From Dehalococcoidia bacterium (lineage in GTDB: Bacteria > Chloroflexota > Dehalococcoidia > DSTF01 > JACRBR01), in contig JAJTXQ010000047.1 of the NCBI GenBank assembly GCA_021462855.1, forward strand, positions 1 through 43,032: DNA of 43,032 nucleotides, given 5' to 3'. Position numbers and translations under genes: made by a program. The first letter of the stretch is position 1. Every line of letters begins with the position of its first letter. Under the pieces are notes generated by a model. The model made no database searches. It was not told the origin of the DNA and saw only the letters and a list, made by a program, of their open reading frames with translations. Positions 15,667 through 24,042 of the stretch are shown here, in pieces.

Positions 15667-15695
15667 ATTGTCCGCGAGGCGTGGCTTATTGTCAA
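15667..15695 (-). promoter_or_regulatory. Consensus-like promoter of the cohesin/dockerin gene
   Basis: On the - strand a perfect TTGACA (15690-15695), a 17-bp spacer and GACAAT (15667-15672) form a strong primary-sigma promoter. It lies in the gap after the fucosidase stop codon, so the gene can be transcribed independently. Confidence 0.75.
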
Positions 15696-15710
15696 TCAAA
15701 TGGGCGGTGG

Positions 15711-16967
15711 TCAGGCGCCGGGAGCTTCCGCGAAATCCAGTGCCAGGACGGTCGCGTGCGAGTCGATCGCAGTCTGCGGGACCGTGATCGTCGCCTCGCC
15801 GATCGGGTCGGGGTTGAACTGCGCGTCAAGGATCGCGCACCGCGTCCGGAACCGAAGCTCCTCGCCCGACGACAGCACCCGCGCCGACCGCAGCCGCTTG
15901 ATGCGGATCCCGCGGACCGTGACGGTGTCGTACGGCCGCAGGAGCAGGTGCACGTAGTAACGGTCGCCGCGCCGCGTGGAGGGCGCGTAGCACTGCCAGG
16001 CCTCGAACCCCGGCTGTGTGCCGGTGATGCTTTCGCCGTTGCGCGCCATCCAGGCGCCCACCGCATCGAGCCGCTCGATGGCCTCGGGTTGCAGCGTGCC
16101 GTCGCCCGTCGGGCCGACGTTCAGGAGCAGGTTGCCGCCGCGTCCGGCGACCTCGCACAACGTGTGGATGATCGCGCGGGCGGACTTCCACCTCGTGTCA
16201 CGCGGGTTGTACCCCCAGCTCTCGTTCATCGTCATGCACGCCTCCCAGCGCTCCGCGGGCGGCGTGGCGGGGATGAACTGCTCCGGCGTTGCGTAGTCGC
16301 CGGCGCCGGGCAGGCGGTCGTTGATGATGATGCCCGGCTGCAGCTCGCGGATCATCGCCGCGAGCTCGCCTGCGCGCCACTGGTCGGCGCTGCGCTCCCA
16401 TCCGCCGTCGAACCACATGAGGTCGATCTTCCCGTAGTCCGTGAGCAGCTCGCGCACCTGCGCGAACAGGAACTCGCTGAACCGCCCCCACTGCTCCGCC
16501 GACGGGCGGGGCCACGTCCCCGGGTCATAGGGACGATGCTCGTCGCGGAACGGCGGGTAATCCGGGTGGTGCCAGTCGATGAGCGAGAAGTACACGCCGG
16601 TGTGCAACCCCTCGGCCCGAAGCGCGTCGAGGAACTCGCGCGCGACATCGCGCCCGAACGGTGTGTTGGCGATGCCGTAGTCCGACTGCCGCGTGTGGTA
16701 CATGGCGAAGCCGTCGTGGTGCTTGGCGGTGATGACGGCGTAGCGCATGCCGGCTTCGCGCGCGCGCCGGGCAAGGGCCCTCGCGTCCCACGCTCGGGGG
16801 TCGAACGTGCGCGCGAGCGCGTGGTAGCCGTCGACGGACAGCGCATCCTCGGCGGGCAACGCGAACATGCCGCCGACAAGCGGCCACGACACCTCGAGAC
16901 CGCGCTGGCTGCAGTGCGACCAATGGACGAACATGCCGAACCGGGCGTCATCGAACCACGAAGTCAT
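15711..16967 (-). CDS. Alpha-L-fucosidase, glycoside hydrolase family 29
   Basis: A 418-aa retaining fucosidase. The GH29 barrel signatures are DARFGMFVHWSHCSQ near the start, YAVITAKHHDGFAMYHTRQSDY at 76-97, and IDLMWFDGGW at 181-190, where Asp187 aligns with the nucleophile. GRGGNLLLNVGPTGDGTLQPEAIERLDAVGAWM, typical of the end of the catalytic domain, follows. A C-terminal beta domain comes after it. No signal peptide is visible from this start, so it is probably cytoplasmic. The start at 16967 is preceded by a -10 element rather than a ribosome-binding site; the frame extends to 17078 but would overlap addA. Substrates are fucosylated glycans; the exact linkage is unknown. Confidence 0.92.
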   Translation of the reverse strand: MTSWFDDARFGMFVHWSHCSQRGLEVSWPLVGGMFALPAEDALSVDGYHALARTFDPRAWDARALARRAREAGMRYAVITAKHHDGFAMYHTRQSDYGIANTPFGRDVAREFLDALRAEGLHTGVYFSLIDWHHPDYPPFRDEHRPYDPGTWPRPSAEQWGRFSEFLFAQVRELLTDYGKIDLMWFDGGWERSADQWRAGELAAMIRELQPGIIINDRLPGAGDYATPEQFIPATPPAERWEACMTMNESWGYNPRDTRWKSARAIIHTLCEVAGRGGNLLLNVGPTGDGTLQPEAIERLDAVGAWMARNGESITGTQPGFEAWQCYAPSTRRGDRYYVHLLLRPYDTVTVRGIRIKRLRSARVLSSGEELRFRTRCAILDAQFNPDPIGEATITVPQTAIDSHATVLALDFAEAPGA

Positions 16968-16973
16968 GTGCGG

Positions 16974-17002
16974 AGGATACGCGCGCGCCGCGTCAGTGTC
17001 AC
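16974..17002 (-). promoter_or_regulatory. Putative promoter of the fucosidase gene
   Basis: On the - strand GTGACA (16997-17002), a 17-bp spacer and TATCCT (16974-16979) lie six bases before the ATG at 16967. The -35 overlaps the last codons of addA. No Shine-Dalgarno sequence is present, so the mRNA is probably leaderless. Confidence 0.5.
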
Positions 17003-20000
17003 CTTTGCGACGGCGACGGCTCCGCGTCTGCCGGCGGCCGGCGCAGCAGCGCGTCCGCTTCTGCCATGAACGCCTCATCGCAAGCGAATGCGGCTTCGAC
17101 GCCCGGGCTTGCGAAGATGAAGACCACTTCCTTCACCGGCAGGCCCGTCGCCTGGCGCGCGGCCCACGCGTACACGAGCGCCTGGTTGCGGTACGTGGCG
17201 GCCCGCGCCGGTGTCTCGCGCTCGCTGATGCCGTCCGTCTTGAAGTCGGCGATGACGATCGCGCCGTCCTCGATCCACATCAGGTCGATTCGGCCCTCGG
17301 CGAGGCCGCCGGCGGCGCCCGGCGGCAGGGCGACGGTGAACGGCGCTTCCTGCAGCATCCGCTCGGACGCGAGCGCGCGGCCGGCCGCGGCGCTGCCGAG
17401 GGCGCGTTGCGCCGTTGCCGCGATCTCCGCCTCGCGGTCGGCCAGCCCCGTCTCGATCGCGACGGCGCGGGCGATGGCATCGACGTCCGCGGCGGCGCGC
17501 AGCTCGATGCGTTCGAGCACGAGGTGCACCGCGCTGCCGAAATCCGCCGCGCGTCCGCGCCGCACGTCGTCGCCGCCGGCGGATTCGCGCTCCCATTCGG
17601 GTTTCAGCGCGCTCGCCGTCTGCACCGGGAGCGGACGGTTCGCCGCGGCGATGAGCGCGGCGCGTTCGGTGAGCCAGCGGTCGCGTCCGGCGGCGACGTC
17701 CGCGGCCGCGCTGTCATCGGCCGTTGCCGGCGCGCGCAGCCAGACGGGCAGGTCGCCTTCGACCGCTGGCAGGTCGCTTGTGTCGAGCCTGTTCTGCGTG
17801 TTGACGAGCGCCCCGCGCATGACGTCGCTGAGCGACGCGTTCGTCCGCGCCCGGCGGCCGGAGGTCTCGACGAACGGCACGATCAGGCGGTCTTTTGCGC
17901 GCGTCGCTGCCACGTACAGCTTCCGAAGCTCTTCGGCCTCGCTGTGCAGCCGCTCGCCGGCCTCGGCGTCGCCGAACCCGGCCGAGATGAAACCCTTCTT
18001 GCGTTCGCCAAGCTGCACGTACAGCCGGCTGGTCTCTCGGTCGGCGATCACGCGCGTGCGGTCGGGGCGCTCGGTGTCCATGTTGGCGAACGCGACGATC
18101 GGGAATTCGAGCCCCTTCGACGCGTGGATGGTGATGATGCGCACGACGTCGTCGGTCTCCTCGCTGATCGGCGCGTCGGTCTCCTCGCTCGTGCGGTCGG
18201 TGTTCACCTTGAGCCAGCGCACGAATGCGCGAAGGCCGCCGCCGGTGGCATCGCCGAACGCCCGCGCCTGGTCGATGACCTTCAGCAGGTTCGCCGCGCC
18301 CTGCTCGCCCTGTGGCTGCAGCATCGCGAACTCGACGAGACGGGCGGACTCGAGGGCGCCGCGGACGAGCTCGGGCAGCGGCGTGTCATGGCGCCGCGCC
18401 GCCAGCTCCCGCAGGACGCGGAGCGACTCAGCCACCGCGCCTTCCGCGCCGGGCGCCACGCGCGGTGCGTCGAACCGGCCGCCGCCGGCGCGGTAGATGA
18501 GCAGGTCCTCGTCGGAACAACCGAAGCCGGACGAGCGCAGCGCGGCGATGGTCGCGACGCCGTCGCCGGGGTCATCGATCGCGCGCAGGATGGCGATGAG
18601 CTCGCGCACTTCCTGGCGCTGGAAGAACGTGCGTCCGCCCTCGTGCCGGTACGGGACGCCGGCGCGCGCGAAGGCGTCTTCGTAGATCTCGAGCCCCGCG
18701 CGCCCGGGGATGATCACGACGACGTCGCCGTAGGTCGCCGGCCGCGCCGCGGTGACGTCTCCCTCGCGCACACGCCACGCGCCGGATTGGACGCTCGCGC
18801 GGATCAGCGACGCGAGGACCTCGCCCTCCGCGCGGCGCACGTCGTCGGCGCGCGGACCCGCTGGCGTGGCGCTGATCACATCGACAGCGTCGGGCGCGGT
18901 GAAGCGCGGGTGCGCGACGAGCGCTTCGTACGGCGGCTGGACGCCGGGCTGTCCGCGGATCAACGAATCGAACGTCGCGTTGACCCAGCCGATCACGCCG
19001 CTGACGCTGCGGAAGTTCTGGGTAATGAGGCGCGGCGCGCCGCCGAACATGTTGCGTTTCACGTCGTCATACATCGCGATGTCCGCGCGTCGGAAGCGGT
19101 AGATCGACTGCTTGGGGTCGCCGACGACGAACAGGCTCCCCGGCCGGAGCGCCGCCTGCCGCCAGTCGCCGGTCACGCGGCCTTCGGCGCAGAGGCGCAC
19201 GATCAGTTCGACCTGCACCGGGTCCGTGTCCTGGAACTCGTCGACGAGGATGTGCCGGTACCGCTGGGCGAAGTACGCGCGCACCTCGTCGTTGCCGCGC
19301 AGCAGGTCGCGCGCCCAGACGAGCAGGTCGTGGAAGTCGGCCTTGCCCCCCTCGCGCCGCACGCGCGCGTACCGGTCGACGAAGCCGTGCAGCCAGTCGA
19401 CGAGCGCGCCGGTCGCCGCCGCGCGCCATTCGCCCACGGCGCCGTCGACGATCTCGCCGAACTTCTTGATATGGCCCTTGACGGCGTCGCAGTCCCGGGC
19501 GTTCCGCCAGTTCGCCCGGTTCCCGGTCTTTTTCCCGTCCTGCCTCGGGCGCGAACAGAGCGCGCGCTTGACCGCATCGTCGCGCCCGAGCAGCGGCCGC
19601 AGGCTCTCGACGTAGTTGATGATCGCCGGTATCTGCACGTACGCGCCGTCGCTGTCGTCGTTCATCACGGAACTGGTGAAGGGGCGCAGCTCCGTGGCGA
19701 TCCGTTCGAGGTTCGAGAGCACCGTGCGCGGATCCTGCGTGATGATGCGGTCGCGCGCGAGCGGCAGCATCTCGCGGTAGCCGTTGAGGGCTCGCGCAGC
19801 GTCGCGCACGGCCCCGGGCTGGAGCCCGAGGTTCAGCGCATCGAACAGCGCCGGCGGCGGCGCGTCGTTCGCGAGCTCGGCCGCGAGCCATTCGTCGTAG
19901 GCCGCTTCGAACGCGAGTTGCGCCGGCAGCTCATCGAGCACCTCGAACCCCGGGTCGAGGCCGGCCTCGAGCGGCCGCTCGCGCAGCATCGATGAGGCGA

Positions 20001-20331
20001 ACGCGTGGATCGTCTCCATGTGCGCCTGGTTGAGCCCGCGCAGCGCCCGCTCGATGCGCTCGCGTTCGGCGTGCCCCGCGGTCTCCCGCGCATCCTCGAG
20101 TCCCTGGCGCACGCGCCCCGCGAGCTCCGCCGCCGCTTTCTCGGTGAACGTGATGACCGCGAGGTGCTGCACCTCGGCGTGTCCGCTCGCGAGCATATGC
20201 ACGATGCGGTCGACCAGCACCGTCGTCTTGCCGGTGCCGGCGCCCGCCTCGACACACATGTTCACGCCGACGTCTTCGCGGATGCGGTCGCGTTCCGCCT
20301 GGTCCGCGGGTTCGAAGATCTGCGCCGTCAT
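16999..20331 (-). CDS. addA: AddA-like UvrD/Rep-family helicase-nuclease
   Basis: A 1110-aa superfamily 1A helicase with a C-terminal RecB-type nuclease, probably the motor subunit of an AddAB-like double-strand-break resection enzyme. Motifs: Walker A GAGTGKT at 30-36, FTEKAAAEL, DEFQDTDPVQ (motif II, about 364), VVGDPKQSIYRFR, QNFRS, VRIITIHASKGLEFPIVAF and YVAATRAKDRLIV. The nuclease motif is GRIDLMW...VIADFKTD near residue 1030, followed by YRNQALVYAW. The start at 20331 overlaps the stop of the upstream gene as ATGA. The open frame to 20442 has no support. Confidence 0.9.
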   Translation of the reverse strand: MTAQIFEPADQAERDRIREDVGVNMCVEAGAGTGKTTVLVDRIVHMLASGHAEVQHLAVITFTEKAAAELAGRVRQGLEDARETAGHAERERIERALRGLNQAHMETIHAFASSMLRERPLEAGLDPGFEVLDELPAQLAFEAAYDEWLAAELANDAPPPALFDALNLGLQPGAVRDAARALNGYREMLPLARDRIITQDPRTVLSNLERIATELRPFTSSVMNDDSDGAYVQIPAIINYVESLRPLLGRDDAVKRALCSRPRQDGKKTGNRANWRNARDCDAVKGHIKKFGEIVDGAVGEWRAAATGALVDWLHGFVDRYARVRREGGKADFHDLLVWARDLLRGNDEVRAYFAQRYRHILVDEFQDTDPVQVELIVRLCAEGRVTGDWRQAALRPGSLFVVGDPKQSIYRFRRADIAMYDDVKRNMFGGAPRLITQNFRSVSGVIGWVNATFDSLIRGQPGVQPPYEALVAHPRFTAPDAVDVISATPAGPRADDVRRAEGEVLASLIRASVQSGAWRVREGDVTAARPATYGDVVVIIPGRAGLEIYEDAFARAGVPYRHEGGRTFFQRQEVRELIAILRAIDDPGDGVATIAALRSSGFGCSDEDLLIYRAGGGRFDAPRVAPGAEGAVAESLRVLRELAARRHDTPLPELVRGALESARLVEFAMLQPQGEQGAANLLKVIDQARAFGDATGGGLRAFVRWLKVNTDRTSEETDAPISEETDDVVRIITIHASKGLEFPIVAFANMDTERPDRTRVIADRETSRLYVQLGERKKGFISAGFGDAEAGERLHSEAEELRKLYVAATRAKDRLIVPFVETSGRRARTNASLSDVMRGALVNTQNRLDTSDLPAVEGDLPVWLRAPATADDSAAADVAAGRDRWLTERAALIAAANRPLPVQTASALKPEWERESAGGDDVRRGRAADFGSAVHLVLERIELRAAADVDAIARAVAIETGLADREAEIAATAQRALGSAAAGRALASERMLQEAPFTVALPPGAAGGLAEGRIDLMWIEDGAIVIADFKTDGISERETPARAATYRNQALVYAWAARQATGLPVKEVVFIFASPGVEAAFACDEAFMAEADALLRRPPADAEPSPSQR

Positions 20332-23300
20332 TGGATCTCCCCGAGCGCGCGGTACGCGGCGCCTGCCGGCGCATCGGACTTGCGCGCCGCGATCTTCGTG
20401 ATGCGCGCGTCGCAGACGTCCTTGTAGTCGCAGATCCGGCACTTCGCATTGGCGTCGGGGTTCGGCGCAAAGTAGCCGCCGTCGACGCCGGAGGCGATCG
20501 TCGCGAGCACCTGCTCGAACCGCGGACGGAGGGCTTCGAAATCGATGCGCGCCCTGGGATGGCGCTTGTAGCCACCGTTGCGCGTCATGAACCAGTACTG
20601 CGACTCGCCGGATGCGACCGGCATCCCGAGCAGCTCCGCGGCGGCGAGCAGGTACACCGGCAGCTGGAGCGCCTCGCCGCCCTTCAGCACGCCCTTCGCG
20701 CTGTCCGATTTCCCCGTCTTGTAGTCGATGACGCGGAAACGCGTGCGCGCGGCGTCCCAGTCGATGCGGTCGATGCGCCCCTGTACGCGCACCTCGCGGC
20801 CGCCGGCGGTGAGGAGGAGCGGCTCGTCCGACGACAGCGGTTCGGCGTCGGTCCCGCCGCGCCCCGGGCCGAAGCGCGCTTCGAACGCGCCAGGGATCAG
20901 CCCCGTGTTGGCGATGTCTTCGGCTTCCCTGTCGTACCAGTTCACGAGGTCTTCAAAGATCGACTGGCGGTCGATTTCCCACAGCAGCGGGCGCCCCGTC
21001 AGCCCGCGCGCACGGCGGTCCTCGCCGCACTTCTCCGCGATGTCGAGCAGCAGGTCGAGGTGCGCGCTGCGGCGCGTGGCAGAAGGCGGGTCGTCGCGGC
21101 CGAGCGCGCGGAGGAACCGCTCGGCGATCTCGTGGATCAGCGACCCGCGTTCGAGGTGGTCGATCCGCTCGATCGACTCGGGCTCCTTGTTGGGGTCGAC
21201 GCCCAGCGCGTACCGCAGGAAGTACTGGTACGGGCATCTGGCCCACATCTCCAGGCGGCTTGCCGAGACGGCGTCGCCGCGCGCGAACGCGCTGCGCCTG
21301 AGCGCCGCATCGAGGGCGCCGGGCGAGCTCATCAGCCCGTCGTACGCCGTGAGCGACGATGACCAGCGACCGTCGCGGGCGCGCATGGCGCGGCCGAACG
21401 AGGGCGCGGCGCGGGCGATGGCTTCGAGCGCATGCGGCGCGCCGGTGGAGTTCGCGGCATGGATCAGTCCGCGGTCGTACTCGGCGGGCGACAGCGACGC
21501 TTCGATCGGGTCGGATGTGAGCCGCCCGGCGCGGAGGCGCCGGACGGCGCCCGAGGATTCCAGCTCGTCGAGGCGCATGCGGCGCCCTTCTATCGCATCG
21601 GCGATGCTGCGGAAGAAGTACGACGGCAGGTGCCTGGCGCTGCGCCCGGCATCGGCGCGCGCGAACGAGACGACGAGGCGCTCCTGCGCCGCCTGCACGC
21701 CGGTCCAGAACCCGAGCGTCTCCTCGTCGGGCTCCGTGCGGAGCGGCAGCGCGCCCGCGCCGGTGTCGTTGATCGCGCGCCGCTCGTGTTCGAGGAGCAA
21801 CGGGTCCGGGCGCGGCGGCGGCGGCCACGCGCGCTCGGCGACGCCGAGCATGTACACCGCCCGGAACCGCAGGTGCCGCAGCGATGACGCGTCGATGACG
21901 GCGACGCCGTGGCGCCCGAACAGGCGCACGGGCTCGCCGAGCACGCGCGACGCGTCGCGCGCGTCCAGGTCCTCGCGGACGGCGCGGCAGAATTCGTCGA
22001 ACGTCACGCGGTCGCGCACGGCCGCCAGCAGCCGCAGGTCGGCGAGCGCGTCGATGATCGGCTCGCAGCCTTCGGCGTAGTCGCGCGCGACCTCGCGCAG
22101 GAACGCCAGGTGCTCGTCCCACGTCGCCTCATCCGGATGGCGCGCGATCGCCGCGTGCAGGTCATCGATGAACCGTGCGAGCGTTTCGATGTGTGTCGCC
22201 ACGCCGGCGAGCCAGGCGAACCGCTCGTCGCGCGCGTCTTCGCGCTTCTTCGCCGCGAGCCGCTGCAAGCCCGCCCGCCACTGGTCGATGCCTTCGATGA
22301 TGCCGGCGTCGCGCGTGTGCGCTTCCCATTCCGATGGACGCACGCGGTCGTATCGCGCGGTCAACTCGCGCGAGAGGCGCGTCTCCGTGAGGAACTCCAT
22401 CCCCCGCGCGCGCGGGAACGAGTCGCGCGCCGCGGCGAGCTCGAGGAGCGCGATCACGCGGCGGCCGAGCGGGTGCGCCGACAGCATCCGGCCGTCGTGG
22501 ATGTACGTATCGATCCCCGCTTCCTTGAAGATCTCCTCCACCAGGGCGCGGTACGGGTCGCGGTTGCGGTAGACGACCGCCATCTCGTGAAATCGCATGC
22601 CCTCGCGCGCCCAGCCGAGGCAGGCGCGGGCGGCCTCCCAGACCTCGCGCACCGTGTCCGGCGCGCTGACGAGCGGCACGGGCGCAACGGCGGGCGCTGC
22701 CGGCGGCCCGAAGAGGCTGGCCGCGAGCGGCGCCAGCGCGTCGTCTCCGCGCGAGGCCAGGGTCCGCTCGCCGGCGCCGAGCGCGCGCATGCGTTCGCGG
22801 AACGGCTCGTGCGCGCCATCGATAGGTAGCCCGGACGAGGGCAGGAACACGGCGACGGGCGATGTGCGCGCAACCTGCTCGATGAGCCGCGCCTGCACTT
22901 CCGTGGGCGACCACAGCCCGTAGACGAGCAGCGGCCCGTCGAGTGTGGCCTGCGACGCGGCGTCATACGCATCGGCGACGCCGCTGAACCGCTCGCCGCG
23001 GCGGTGCGCGTACTCCGCATACAGGCGCGCCAGTTCCGCGCCCTTCGCCGAACCGGGCATCGCGCGTTCGACCGCGCTCGCGAACGCGGAAGCGCCAAAC
23101 CCGCCCAGCTCGAGGTCGCGGAACAGGCTCCGCAGCGCGCGCACGAACCCGTCTCGCGTGGCGACGGGGGCGAGGTCGCCGCGCGCGCCGGCGGCCACAT
23201 CGCGGATGAGCATGCGCTCGACGCCGGGCGTGATGCGCGTGCGCGTATCGCCGCCGCCGCCGCGCGAGAGCGTCAGCGCCAGTTCGTGAGGGCGCACGAA

Positions 23301-23486
23301 CGCCACGTTGAGCAGCGGCACACCGCGCAGCGCGAGCGCCCGCCGAAGGTACGGCCGCAGCAGCACACTGCCGATGAGCACGGTGATGGGCCCGAGCGGA
23401 TCTTCGCGGCGCGCGCCGGCGACCGACGCGGCGAGCGCATCCTCGAGTTCCGGCAGCGGGCCGAGCGTGAGTGTCAGGGGCGCCAT
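20328..23486 (-). CDS. addB: AddB-like PD-(D/E)XK nuclease with Fe-S cluster cysteines
   Basis: A 1052-aa partner of AddA. The C-terminal nuclease has RFRVIDYKTGKS (D-x-K catalytic motif, about residue 919) followed by QLPVYLLAAAELLG. The AddB-type iron-sulphur signature is present: a Cys in WARCPYQYFLRYALG (about 750) and CRICDYKDVC (C-x2-C-x5-C, about 1015). The N-terminal helicase-like half has no recognisable Walker A: where the P-loop is expected it reads IGSVLLRPYLRRALALRG. It is therefore probably a non-motor scaffold. The start at 23486 has TATACT seven bases upstream and no ribosome-binding site. It overlaps addA by 4 bp, forming a two-gene operon. A Chi-like sequence specificity cannot be read. 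Confidence 0.85.
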   Translation of the reverse strand: MAPLTLTLGPLPELEDALAASVAGARREDPLGPITVLIGSVLLRPYLRRALALRGVPLLNVAFVRPHELALTLSRGGGGDTRTRITPGVERMLIRDVAAGARGDLAPVATRDGFVRALRSLFRDLELGGFGASAFASAVERAMPGSAKGAELARLYAEYAHRRGERFSGVADAYDAASQATLDGPLLVYGLWSPTEVQARLIEQVARTSPVAVFLPSSGLPIDGAHEPFRERMRALGAGERTLASRGDDALAPLAASLFGPPAAPAVAPVPLVSAPDTVREVWEAARACLGWAREGMRFHEMAVVYRNRDPYRALVEEIFKEAGIDTYIHDGRMLSAHPLGRRVIALLELAAARDSFPRARGMEFLTETRLSRELTARYDRVRPSEWEAHTRDAGIIEGIDQWRAGLQRLAAKKREDARDERFAWLAGVATHIETLARFIDDLHAAIARHPDEATWDEHLAFLREVARDYAEGCEPIIDALADLRLLAAVRDRVTFDEFCRAVREDLDARDASRVLGEPVRLFGRHGVAVIDASSLRHLRFRAVYMLGVAERAWPPPPRPDPLLLEHERRAINDTGAGALPLRTEPDEETLGFWTGVQAAQERLVVSFARADAGRSARHLPSYFFRSIADAIEGRRMRLDELESSGAVRRLRAGRLTSDPIEASLSPAEYDRGLIHAANSTGAPHALEAIARAAPSFGRAMRARDGRWSSSLTAYDGLMSSPGALDAALRRSAFARGDAVSASRLEMWARCPYQYFLRYALGVDPNKEPESIERIDHLERGSLIHEIAERFLRALGRDDPPSATRRSAHLDLLLDIAEKCGEDRRARGLTGRPLLWEIDRQSIFEDLVNWYDREAEDIANTGLIPGAFEARFGPGRGGTDAEPLSSDEPLLLTAGGREVRVQGRIDRIDWDAARTRFRVIDYKTGKSDSAKGVLKGGEALQLPVYLLAAAELLGMPVASGESQYWFMTRNGGYKRHPRARIDFEALRPRFEQVLATIASGVDGGYFAPNPDANAKCRICDYKDVCDARITKIAARKSDAPAGAAYRALGEIQ

Positions 23487-23493
23487 TGAGGCA

Positions 23494-23499
23494 AGTATA
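23494..23499 (-). promoter_or_regulatory. -10 element of the addB-addA operon
   Basis: TATACT on the - strand lies seven bases before the ATG at 23486, with no Shine-Dalgarno. AGCACC occupies the -35 position with a 17-bp spacer, resembling GGCACC at the same place upstream of the membrane-protein gene starting at 37162. Confidence 0.5.
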
Positions 23500-23561
23500 G
23501 GCTCGCCTTCGCGACAGGTGCTGTCGCTCCGGCGGAGCGCTTCATCGCTCGCCACCAGCTG

Positions 23562-23570
23562 TGAGACAAT
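23562..23570 (+). promoter_or_regulatory. Extended -10 element of the Ddn-like gene
   Basis: TGAGACAAT (TG-n-GACAAT) lies 31 bases before the ATG at 23602. A GGGGAGGG ribosome-binding site follows, so this unit has a normal short leader. The -35 is weak. Confidence 0.4.
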
Positions 23571-23601
23571 GCGCTGCGGCGCATCGCCGGGGAGGGATTC
23601 C

Positions 23602-24042
23602 ATGACCGTCACCCAGAAGCCGGACTTCTTTACGAAGCGGGTGTTCAACCCGCTGCTCAACTTGCTGATGCGGGCCGGCCTGTCGTTTCGCGGCTCGCAA
23701 ATCCTGACCGTGCGCGGCCGAAAGACCGGCAAGCGATACCGCACGCCCGTGAACCCGCTGTCGTGGAACGGCGACCGCTACCTCGTCGCGCCGCGCGGCA
23801 CGACGGGATGGGTGCGGAATATCCGCGCGTCCGGCGAGGGCGAACTGCGGCTCGGCCGGCGGAACGAGCGCATCCACGTCGAGGAGGTGCCGGACGGCGC
23901 GAAGGTGGCGTTGCTGCGCGAGTACCTGCGTCACTGGCGCTGGGAGACGGGCAAGTTCTTCGGCCTTCCGGCCGACCCGGCGGATGAAGACATCGCCGGC
24001 GTCGCGCCGAATCACCCGGTGTTCAGGATCACCGGGGGTTAG
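23602..24042 (+). CDS. Ddn-family F420(H2)-dependent oxidoreductase-like protein
   Basis: A 146-aa protein of the deazaflavin-dependent nitroreductase/quinone reductase family (Rv3547/Ddn type), a split-barrel FMN/F420-binding fold. It shows the amphipathic N-terminal helix (FFTKRVFNPLLNLLMRAGL), the family motif LTVRGRKTGKRYRTPVNPL, then WNGDRYLVAPRGTTGWVRNIRASGEGEL, where the conserved GxxxWxxN pattern contacts the deazaflavin. The likely activity is F420H2-dependent reduction of quinones or similar acceptors; the substrate is unknown. The start at 23602 follows GGGGAGGG. The longer frame reads through the divergent addB start. Its TAG stop overlaps the TAA stop of the convergent ligase/TPR gene within TTAG. 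Confidence 0.87.
   Translation: MTVTQKPDFFTKRVFNPLLNLLMRAGLSFRGSQILTVRGRKTGKRYRTPVNPLSWNGDRYLVAPRGTTGWVRNIRASGEGELRLGRRNERIHVEEVPDGAKVALLREYLRHWRWETGKFFGLPADPADEDIAGVAPNHPVFRITGG

Noticed and set aside
16867-19995. A 1042-codon open frame on the + strand
   Set aside because: It lies antisense to addA, has no recognisable domain and shows Arg/Ala/Val-rich composition typical of shadow frames in G+C-rich DNA. The - strand frame carries all helicase motifs.
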